Shown here piece by piece: positions 47,401 to 59,400 of a stretch of 64,000 nucleotides of DNA. The notes beneath the pieces are model-generated. The model made no database searches. It saw only the letters and a list, made by a program, of their open reading frames with translations, and was not told the DNA's origin. The position numbers and the translations under genes were made by a program. The first letter of the stretch is position 1; each line of letters opens with the position of its first letter. The stretch spans positions 55,378,039-55,442,038 of the forward strand of contig OY294067.1 in NCBI GenBank assembly GCA_958510875.1, written 5' to 3'. Source of the stretch: Endomychus coccineus (Eukaryota; Arthropoda; Insecta; Coleoptera; Endomychidae).

Positions 47401-50400
47401 CACAACCATAAGGCCGCAGTGAATTTGCGATACTGTTGTTTTTATAGAAGTTTCTTATCCAAAATGACTCCTAGGTATTTGAAGCGAAATACCTTCTCTC
47501 ATCGTTTCTGGACAGTATAACTGGTTCCCTCTCCGTTTTCCTATGTGTGCGCCTAATTAACAGTGCGGTCCCGTTACAATTGTTTTCCTTTTTTCTTCCA
47601 TGAAAAATCGCTGAGAATACGCGTTCTGAAAGATTATGTCAGTTGTGGGTTTGAGCGTGCCGAACCAAATAGCAGCAACCGCATTCGTTACAGAATGGCC
47701 TGAATGTATAGTAATCTTTCTCATTTTTCTACATGGTGTTACACCTATTTTCCAGGTGAGAATTATGTGATGTTGTTCTTATTTTCCAGTACTTGTTGAA
47801 TGAAGGTGTCTGTCATTTATTAACGATATCGTTTCGGCCTTCACGCTCCTAATTTTGGGACCCTCACTAAAATTACCCGGATCCTTTTGTCTTACACCTA
47901 TTTTCCAGGTGAGAATTATGTGATGTTGTTGTCCTTATTTTCCAGTACTTGTTGAATAAAGGTCTGTTATTTATTAACGATATCGTTTCGGCCTTCACGT
48001 TCCTTATTTTGAGACCCTCACTGAAATTACCCGGGTCCTTTTGTCTCATATTTGACTTGGTCACTCACGTTGATCACTTGACCGCCGAAGGTCAGTGATG
48101 GGTATGACTTGAACTTCGTAGTAAAAAGTCCACCAGAGGATTCAAATTTTTTTTGATTATGAGTAGGTTCCATGTAGATGCTCCCATCTTGCCAACTATG
48201 TTTAGATGAAGGTGAGCTTTTTCCTGTATCGAAATAGCGAATACAATCTACCTTCAAACTTCACCCACTTTGACCAATTTTTCTCAGTGCTGTTTTCTCT
48301 TCATTCCTATTTCCTCAACACATTAAGACGAACCTGAACAACAAATAACCCGTTGGTCTACAATGAAGCTGATAATAGTTTGAAAGCAAAATTTGAGTTC
48401 ACGTAATTATGAACAACATTGTAATAAAGATTCTTGACCCAGGTACGAATTATATATAAATTCTCGGAAAATAGGTCACAATAAAACTTATGCTTTATAT
48501 TTTTCTTGTCTTTACGTACGTTCCGGTCTTACGACCATCATCAGAAGACTTATTATGTCTAATCAGAAGACTTATTATGTCTAAAACTTGATTACTTAAA
48601 ACTAATTGTATTACACAAAGCGTCCTAATCGCACCAATTTCAATTAAAATACCCACGTCGCCGAAACGAAGAGAAACGCGAATAACGAAATTGTAAACCT
48701 CAATGCTATAGTACAATTATCAAAAATCCACTGCTAAGAAGAATTCTTAATAAATGCGTATTCATGTCGACACAGTAAGTGATCGACTAGAGACGAGACT
48801 AATAAAATTTAATTTTTAAGTATAGACTTTTAAACCAGATGTTAGAGATTTATGAGCTAATAGAAAAAGGTTTGTCTGTGACAGGAGGTATACTTGACAT
48901 TCTACCTAAAATATATATTATAAACTTATAACGAGGCATGTAGGAATTTGCAAGAGATATTATTTGATTAAATTTGTTTAGATATGACTTAGATTTTGAG
49001 TATCTGTCCTATGATTTATAGAGTCACGTTTTATGTGAATCATCTCCAAAATAGATCTTTTATAATAATTGGTTTCCTCAGTTAGAATATCAACATTATT
49101 GTAATCGAATTGATGGTTATAATCAAAGCAGTGTTTAGCAAGGGCGGTGGAATTTTCTAAGTGTTTGTTTTTTGTGCTATACCTATGGCCGTACATTCTT
49201 TCTTGTAATATTGTTTAGAGATTCCAGTATAAGTCCCATCGCAACCTAAACAATTTAATTTGTATACTGTGTGGGTTTGTTTATTTTTAGGTATTAAAGG
49301 TTTTAAATTTGAGAAATATTTTCCAACACAGTTAGTAGGTTTATGCGCGACATTTATATCGTACTTTTTCAAACATTTCTTAATTTTCTCTGAGGTCTCC
49401 GGAATGTAAGGTGATGTTATAAAATTGTCTGTATTACCTTTTATGTTATTTGTATATGAAGATCCATTATAGATTTTGTTTATTCTTTCTTTAATGATAG
49501 GATTGAAGAATGTTTTTGGGTAGCCATTCATTTCCAACGGGTACGGATTGATTTTTTATAAATTCATTGAAATGCCTTGAGTCTTTCACATAAAATTAAT
49601 TCTTTCCTATTACGTTATTGATAGATTTTGATAAATTGTAGGTAGGCGCACCAATATTACTTACAATGGGTCTTAGAGGTATATCACTTTTATGTAATTT
49701 CGGAACATAATAAGTCTTCTGATGATGGTCGTGAGACTGAAACGTACGTAAAGACAAGAAAAATATAAAGCATAAGTGTTATTGTGACCTATTTCCCGAG
49801 AATTCATATATAATTATGAACAACTGTATCGAGAGAGACTTATGTGTTGTCTCTGCATGAAATTTGTACCTACTTGGATAATCTAAGCTGAAGTTATAAA
49901 ATTGTCTGTATCACCTTTTATGTTATTTGTATATGAAGATCCATTATAGATTTTGTTTATTCTTTCTTTAATGATAGGATTGAAAAATGTTTTTGGGTAG
50001 CCATTCATTTCCAGTGCATTTCGAACAATTTCAAAATTTTTGGGACGGTCCTCTGTGTGGGACAATTTAACAGCCCGATCTGTAAGGCTGTTTAACACTT
50101 TTTTATAACATGTTGGTGCAACGGAATTGAAATGAAGATAACGTTGAGACCAAACTTCTTTAGTAAACCACGAAGTTTTTATTTTTCCATCTGCATCATG
50201 CCTAATGTTCCATATCTAGGAAATTTATGTTTTTGTTCACTTCAAATCCACAAGTAAATTGATGTTTACAGTGGAAATTGTTGAATTTATTAATCACGTA
50301 CTGAATTTTATCAATGGGAACACACATAAGGCAATCATCTACATACCGTTTGAAAAATACGGGTTGAAAATCTAATGAATTTATAACAGATTCCTCTAAG

Positions 50401-53400
50401 CATTTCATAACAAGGTTAGCAATAGTAGCTGAAAATTTGTCCAAAATATTGCTCACCATATTGAAAATAGGTGCATTCTAAGCAAAACTGTACTGCATTT
50501 ATAAAATCAGATTGATTTAGAGGTGTGTGGTTTTTAATCTCTGCCCAACGTTTTTTGATGCTACTCAATGCCAAAACGACTGGTATATTTGTAAATAAAG
50601 AAACAACATCCAAGGAAATAAGTTGATGATTAACGGGTACGGATTGATTTTTTATAAATTCATTGAAATGCCTTGAGTCTTTCACATAAAATTAATTTTT
50701 TCCTATTACATTATTGATAGATTTTGATAAATTGTAGGTAGGCGCACCAATATTACTTACAATGGGTCTTAGAGGTATATCACTTTTATGTAATTTCGGA
50801 ACATAATAAGTCTTCTGATGATGGTCGTGAGACCGAAACGTACGTAAAGGCAAGAAAAATGTAAAGCATAAGTGTTATTGTGACCTATTTCCCGAGAATT
50901 TATATATAATTATGAACAACTGTATCGAGAGAGACTTATGTGTTGTCTCTGCATGGAATTTGTACCTTCTTGGATAATCTACGCTGAAGTTATTAAGCTT
51001 TGTGAATTGAGGTTGATTCAATGATAAAAAATTACCTGGATTGTAGCACATCCTGCTCCTGTAGCATAGACGAACACTTTCGTTGGCAGACTTGGTAAAT
51101 GCAATATTTGCATCGGTTTTTCTAATCGAAGTTCTAAGGTATCGGTGAGCTCCATCCCAGATGTAGCTAGCGAAACGGTGAGTGCCCTATGCCGGTCCTT
51201 CGCCATTGTGTCATAAAGTGCAAATACCTTCACTGCCGGATATATCAACTCCGGATGTTTATCCAACATATGCGAACGGTAGAAAAGATATCGGGCCACG
51301 CTTTCAGCAAACTTCAAATCACCAATCGTGCAGAAAGTAGACAGGGCATAAATCGATGCTTTATATTCATCCACAGTTGCTGAAAAATAAATAGCTGGGA
51401 ATTAATAAATATTCTATATATACAGAATAGGATTATAGTTAACAGCAATGTAACATGGTAATTTATTTTCGGAAAATCGATTGAACACGGATTGTAGCAG
51501 TATCTTTCAATATGCAGCAAATTGTTCTCAGACATCTAACTCTTGATGAATACCTACCTATCCATCAGAATCATTAGATTTTTCATTAAAATCTGATCAT
51601 CATTTAAAGTGCTGGACCATTGAAGATTATCTCTTCTAGGAAATTGTGTGTCAGTGTAGATAATCAATCGTTTTCTGAATATGCAACAAGTACAGGGTCC
51701 AGCGCTTGGACTGTTGGTATTTCTACTCTACGTAAATGACTTGCCGAACTTCATATTGAAAGGAAAACTTGTCTCCCTTGCGGATGATTCGGAAATAACT
51801 TGCCGAACATCATATTGAAATGAAAACTGATCTCCCTTGCGGATGATTCGGAAATGACTTGCCGAACTTCATATTGAAAGGAAAACTTGTCTCCTTTGCA
51901 GATGATTCGGAAATGACTTGCCGAACTTCATATTGAAAGGAAAACTTGACTCCCTTGCAGATGATTCGGAAATGACTTGCCGAATTTCATATTGAAAGGA
52001 AAACTTCCTTTGCGGATGATTCGGCAGGAGCGATTGACACAATGAGGAGCTACCTGTTGCTGTGCCTTTAATAAAAATTAGCATTAGCAAGAACTTTATT
52101 CTAAATTTGAACAATAGTATTATTCTCAAACTCAACAATCAAACTATTATCTGAAATGCAGTTCATGCTTAATGACAGGATAATCAAAACTTTGTATGAA
52201 AAAAAATTCTTAGGCATTACTATTGATGATGAATTAAACTGGAAACTAAATATTCATCTATGAGGGCAAGGGGAAAAGGTCCTGAAAGATGAAACAAGAA
52301 ATGATTTATTTGGTCAAAAGTTCGTCCAACGTTTTTCAAATTTTTCGATCCCTTCCAAATAATACGATTTCGAAAATCTTCCAAAATAGGCGTTTGTTTT
52401 AACGATGACCTCATCGTTGGGACCAAATCTCTTTGCGCCGAGCCACTTCTTCCAGTTTGGAAATAGATGAAAATCGCAGGGGGCCAAATCTGGAGAACAT
52501 GGTGGATGACGAACCAATCCGTAGCGCAATTTATGCAATTTTGCCATTGCGACTGCGGACCCGTGCCCCGGTACCTTCTCCTGGTAGAAGAGCACTTTTT
52601 TGTTTGCCAAATGTGACCGCTTTCGCTTCAAATCGGATTCCAATCGATCCAACAGCCGGTGATCGTTTTGCCCTTTTCAAGGTAATCGACGTAGACGATA
52701 CCGTGGGCATCCCTAAAACCTGTCGCCATGACTCTGTTGGCCGATAAACCCACTTTGGCCCTTTTCGGTTCCGATTCGCCAGGACAACTCCACTGTTTCG
52801 AGTGTTCTTCAGTCTCTGGTGTGTTTTACCCTTCACAAAGTAATTGATATGGACGATACCGTGGGCATCCCTAAAACCTGTCGCCATGACTTTGTTGTCC
52901 GATAAACTCACTTTGGCCTTTTTCGGTTTCGATTCGCCAGGACAACTCCACTGTTTCAACTGTTCTTCAGTCTCCGGTGTGTTTTCCCCTTTACAAGGTA
53001 ATCGATATGGACGATACCGTGGGCATCCCTAAAACCTGTCGCCATGACTTTGTTGACCGAAAAACTCACTTTGGCCTTTTTCGGTTTCGATTCGCCAGGA
53101 CAACTCCACTATTTCGACTGTTCCACGGTTACGAATCGGCGCAAAAAGTCCTTTTTATCGCGCTTGAACATCGCTAAATACTGTTTTGAAGTTGTCACAC
53201 GGTCGTTCTTGTCAACAGGGAGCAAATGCGGCACGCATCTGCCAGATAGCTTTCTCATATTCAAAAATGTATGCAAAATGTTCCGTACTTGTTTGTTTGA
53301 GATGCCCATAGCCTCAGCAATCTTGTGCACTTTAACTCGTCGATCGTACAATATCATGAATTTTATCGACGATTTCTGGCGTTGTAACCTCAATTGGACG

Positions 53401-56400
53401 ACCAGAATGTTCGGCGCCCTTTGTGATGCATCAACCACAATGAAAAACAGAACTGATATAACAGTCTGAGCATTTTAATGCATTCTAGTTAAAGATGGTA
53501 TATCATAAATTTCACATGAATTTCCGATTGTGGCGACATCTGTTTTATTTTTATGGGAGTTTTCACCTTGCCCTCGTAGTTTATAAGAAACTTCAAAGTT
53601 CATTTTGAACTTATGCGACTGTTAAGTAAATTCTACGGAAAATATTGATAGGGATATACAATTCCTTGGCTGACAGACATTTAAAGTATAATGTCATCCG
53701 GTGGAAGTGTTATTTGTAATGGATTCATTACAATTAAAAAAAAATATGAGATAGATTTTCAAATTATTATCATTGTTTGCCGCAACTTCTTCAACAAAAA
53801 TTTCAGTAATACGTTTTAACAACGGGTCTGTAAGTAATTGTATTAAACTAACATATATTATTGTTTCTATTCATGTCTTAGCAGTACTTCAGGATGTTCA
53901 ATTTGATCCAGACTATTCGGCAGATATTGAAATTTATTCGCAGGTTCATCGGATCTATCTAAAACTACAGATTCCACAACAACCCCCGGAACTTTACCTC
54001 TTATAATGATAATTATTTTACTTGATTTAATTTCTACGGTTTTTTCCAAAAGACCTGAACCCGTTTTGATATTCAGTAATAAACAGTTAGTCCTCAATAT
54101 TTTCCAAGTGTTTTTATAACCACGTGACGCCTTGAAATGTTTACCACAACTCTAAAAATCGGTAGAAAGCTATGAATACAAACAGTTGTGGAGGAATCTG
54201 AATTGGCTGCAGATCATACAATTCTCCCTCCATTAATTTATGGAACCGAGCGGCTCTAACTTGGATTTCACTCCTCCAATAGTATATTTATCTGTCAATG
54301 CAATTCTTATGTTGCTTCTTAACCTATTTCACCATAATCTAAATGGATTCTAAATTATCGATATTGGAGAATATGACTACTATCTATTGCATTTTACTTA
54401 TAAATAAATTATAATAATAATATTATCTTTATGTACATACCAAGAAGTGGTTCTTTCAATGCTTTTCCGGATTCCGTTTCATACAGCCAATCAGCAGCAT
54501 CCCTCCTAGGCATGAAGTGAGGCCAGCCAAATTCTCCGTCCTCCGTTGTAGATGCATTCCTTAATTTTTCAATAGCCCATGCTGATGTAGCACTTCTAAC
54601 TAAGACTAGGGCTAGCGTAACCGCGGCAAGTGTTTGAGGAGATTCAACATTGGGCAGACTGTTTTCTAAGAAGATTTTCGCTTTCTGTAAAGTGTCTGAA
54701 TCTGCGTCATTTTCTATGCCAATTTCATATAGAGCCATGACTGTTTCCGCTGTAATTTCGATGATGTGTTCAAATAGTAAGACGGGTGTGGATAGATTTT
54801 TCATAGTAGAATTCAGTTGACGGGTAGACGGCAATTTGACATCTGCTGGAAGTGGCGAGAATCTCCCGTCATCTTCCTGCCGTAATTGAACCCAACGTTT
54901 GATAACACGGATCAGATCTGGGTCCACGCCGAAGTAGGTTTGGACTTTGGATAAAGCTTCCAATACAGACACTGTTAAGGAATGACTGCCCAGCATTTGA
55001 TGTTCACTGAAGGAATTATCTTCTTTTCTATACGATAGAATGGTTTGTACCTGAAATAATGAAATTGAGTCAACATAAGGATATTTGAATACACTAGTGA
55101 CTGGACGCAAATAAAGTTAAATCGATGATAATTTGAGATGACTCTAAAAGAAAGTATCACATCTTTTATATCGTTAATATGTCGCTCTATAATATAGGGA
55201 CGCATCGTGTGAATTTTGGATTGTAACTCCAAAGTGTTTCAGAGGTATCACCTGAAATTTTTCTTGAAAATCTATGTCACTGACCGTCTAGCTATCACAC
55301 ATTGGATTAAAATATTTGAGGTGAGACGTGAAACTTTGTTCTTTTTGTCCATTAGTGGAAAAGATTAACCTGATCGATATTGGTGTTTGACCTAAATCGA
55401 ACCTTAGTTATTCAACATGTATCTCATATTTTCCGACCATTAAATAATTTCACAGTAGTATCGTTCATACTCTACAGCCTGCGAGGGTACACATGTTAGG
55501 ATAACTAACTTGGAAATTGCAATAAAACTTCATGAATAGATAAGATTGAGATACTTACATTTCCTGGTAAATTTTCTAAAGTTTTAGAGCGGACGCTCTC
55601 GTTAGCTTTCTCGCCCAGGTGTTGCAAAGTTAAAAGTACAGAAAGAGAAGCTAAAGCACCTGTTAAACCACCACCTTCTGTTTTCTTTCTTATACTTGGT
55701 AATGCTAGCCCTCCTGCAACTAAAAGTTGACCCCATTCTGATCCAGGCACAACGGAATGGGGTGTATCCAAATGCAGAACTTGTGAAAATCCGGATTCAT
55801 CGTTGAAGTTCCATATCCTAAGAATATTCAATTACGACTTGTGATTTTGACAGAACGTATATTGAGAGTTAATTCCAATATATCAATTTGATTGATGGAA
55901 TAAATTGGATTCGATTTTATTCTCATAAATCAGTTGGAGGAAGTCAAATTGATTTAATTAATCTCCATATACAGGCTGATTTTAACGATCCTCGGTCTAT
56001 TTGTTCGAGGAAACGCATTTTACTGGGAAAAACATTAATTAATGTTACTCCAGCTGTCTTTTATTATTCACAATTTTTTCAATAAATTCGGTCACTTTTG
56101 ATTTTGGAGAAAAGAGGAACGAAATACTTCACGAAACATATTTTCAATTTTTGTCAAAGAATTAAAAATATACCCTCATTCAATTTGACTGAAACTATAT
56201 TGAAACTTCCTGTAGTATCATTAATAAAGATAGATAGATAGATAGATTCCATTTATTTGTTCCACCTGTATAAAATACAAAATACCTTTAGGTGCAGAAC
56301 TTGTCAATACATATAATTCAAATTATAGATAATGTGTGATTAAAATCATATTAAAACTAAAATAGAAAAAGGTAAGGTATTAATTAAAATCGCACCATTT

Positions 56401-59400
56401 ACCTTATTTTCTAGTAGGTATTAGACTTAAAAGATAATAGAATGAACAAGAGTTAAAAATTAAGAATTTATTTTCTAGCATTCTTAACATATCAAAACGA
56501 AAACAAATTAGACCATACTAATAAAACCATCATCAGTTAAAAATTCTTTTACCGAGTAATAGGCCTTCTCTTTCAAAATATTGATAAATTCACTTTTACA
56601 AATTTTCAATGGCTTATTTTTCATAGGAATTGGAATTTTATTATATATTTTTATTAGCATGTATTTTACATTTTTCTGTAGGTAGGAGAAATTATATTTA
56701 TTGCAGGTTAGATTTTCCTTGAATCTGGTGTTGTGTGAATGATCTAGCATTTTGGTGAATGTAGAATTATTTTCTATAAAGATTATACATTCATATATAT
56801 GAATACTGTACATAGTAAGTATTTTATGTTTAATAAAATATTGTTTACACTTTTCTTTATATGTTAAGCCAAATATGTTCGAATACATCTTTATTGTATT
56901 CTAAATATTCTGATTGAATCTGTAGAATTACCGCAAAATATGACTCCGTATCGTAGTCTCGACTCAATATAGGCCTAGTATGCAGTAAGTGATGTTCGAT
57001 TATTAACACGTTGAGCAATTATTTTGAGGATATAGCTATATTTTGAAATTTTATGTGGAAGGCAGTCTATGTGATAAGTCCAGTCCAGTCGAGAACCTAG
57101 GCTAATGCCAAGATATTTGATTGTTTCATTAGACTACGCTCGTATTGTCGTGAGTGAGTATAATTTTTTCGTCTATTATAATAAGAAAATTGTATTAACT
57201 GAGTTTTATTGATATTTAGTAATACATTATTTGATTGATACCAATCTTTCAGGTATAATCGCCGTTCAAAAAGTATCTATGGAGTTTAAAATTTCAAAGA
57301 CATGGTGTGAGCGTTATTGAAAGAAATCGATTATCAATATTGTTGTTCATGCGGAGAATTATAATTTTTGTGAGACAATATGATGAAATTCAGTTTCCTT
57401 CTAAAAGAAATGAGTACACTATAGAGCAGAGGTCCCCAAACTTTTTGTTTCGTAGACCACCTGCCATGTTTTTGGTTTTGGGTAGATCCCCTGCTCACCT
57501 AATATTGAATTTATGCAAATGTGTTAAGTTCAAATGTGTTTTTGGTAGCTGGTGTAATGCTACTCACTTTTAAAGATTTAAATTTCAAACTGTAGTGAAG
57601 TATAGTGTGAAAAACTTAAAAAGAGCACATGTTAAGCTTTATACATGTATTAATTAAATTCTAATTAAAAGAACCAAATTAAAATTCAGTATCTGTTACA
57701 TAAAATGGCGAAGTGAAAAATAAATACTTTTAGTGGGAGGGATGAACCTGATGCTTTAATAATGAATTTTCAACATTTGGCATCAATTTTGTTAGGTTTA
57801 ATCTCAAATCTGCTCGGTTAGTGATGCCTATTCTGTTTCTTTTTGTTTGGTAGAAGATTGGCAACCGCGCTGAAACTCCTTTCCACTAGATATGAGAATG
57901 GAGAAGCAATTAATAACTTCCTTGCGATATTCCGTAATACGGGATGAGTAATAGGTATGTCTTTTTGATGCCATATACTGCGTATATGTGGGTAACCCGG
58001 TAACTTGATCATATTTGTATTATTATGTGCAAGCTTTTACAAGTTCAAAGTGACCCCAAAGCTAATAGCCTAACACCTAACTAATACACAATTTTATGAA
58101 ATATACTAAATTAATTACTACGTAATTAAATTAAATTGAATTAATGTATAATTGAATGGAATAAAATAGTGTATTATAAAATCCCTACTTCGCTACTAAT
58201 ATTATAATTACGAAAATAAGTTAACTAAGCAACAAATCTATCTGTGTATGTGGATTATTGCATTCATTGCTTATGTGAGATGTACTATCGTGGACCCCCG
58301 TTCATCTCATAGACCCCAATTTTTTTTTCGCTGACATTGACCCGTTGCAGGTCGTCCTCAACCCCCGGGGTCGATGTAGACCACTTTGGATGTCACTGCT
58401 ATAGATCCAGAAACATCATATGTGTGTGAATATTACACACTATTAACAGCTGAACTGAAAATCTGATTAAACCCATACATAAAAAGGATAAAGTACCTTT
58501 TAGAAAAAGGATGACCTTTTAATTTTTCTAGGATCGATACTTTTCATTATTGATCTTCTGAAACATTTAGTTGTTAAATGTCATTGAAGTTCGAATTTTA
58601 TAAAGTCAAATTGCGAAATAATTCTTAGTCTTAGTATTCTCGTTCAATCTAATTTATTTCGAAGTCGAGTTATAGTCTGAAAAATATAATCAAATTACGA
58701 TGACCTCTCTGAGCTTTCGAGAAAAAAACCTTTCACTTCAACTTCATTTCGAACAAGATGGACGGAATTATGCTAAAAGTTGAAATGAAATGTATGTAGC
58801 CCTTCTACACCTTGTAAGAATATGAATCCGATTTGATCTTGGATCGATAATAAAATTATTGCAAATCGGTAATATACTCGTGCACGAGCTCTATTTTATG
58901 TGCTCTTAAAATAGCACCGTAACGAAATAACCGCGAGTTTGCTCTCGAGGGGAAAACATAAAGTAAATTTGTGAGAAGAGAGCTTCAAACAAATAATGAT
59001 GTGATAAATGGAAACCAAAATCCTCTTATTGATATCGACATCTTCTAAATTGATGATCCATTCTCAGCTCAATCTCATTTCTGCTGGAGATCTATCGCGT
59101 AAATATAAGACCAATTATTTATATCGCTGACTGAAACTATATATTTATATAGGTTTGGTATTTGAATGTGTTATGCACATTCTTCTATCCGCCCAAGGTT
59201 TCAGAAGGACATGATCCTAATAAACGGTTATGTTGGATTTTAGATTTTACTTTATAAAACATACGATTCCTCCCGATTAAACATAAAAACACCACATGTA
59301 ACCAGTTTGAATTTACATACGAATACAAAGAGTAATAATGATGGAATATCAAAATAATAAATGTACATCATTCCGCTCATATTTCTTGAATGAATCAATT

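Larger units (their letters stand above)
48418..50997 (-). mobile_element. two tandem Penelope-like elements, both partial
   Basis: Proteins read leftward. Copy 2 (about 50997-49897) has reverse transcriptase pieces: HQLISLDVVSLFTNIPVVLA (motif A) and FFKRYVDDCLMC (motif C, YVDD), then NINFLDM and the ALEMNGYPKTFF segment; it stops before the GIY-YIG domain. Copy 1 (about 49896-48418) keeps the 5' part and, after an internal deletion fusing 49536-49555, the region HTVYKLNCLGCDGTYTGISK and the rest of the GIY-YIG domain down to 48978. The shared segments (49536-49896 and 50635-50997) are almost identical, so the insertion is recent. Terminal sequences with hammerhead motifs occur at 48508, 49714 and 50810. 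The right edge lies 38 bp from the donor of the exon at 51036. Confidence 0.88.

Noticed and set aside
51740..52025. Regularly spaced repeats that could be mistaken for a CRISPR array.
   Set aside because: Whole 59-bp units are repeated with no unique spacers, the unit comes from a LINE, and the genome is eukaryotic.
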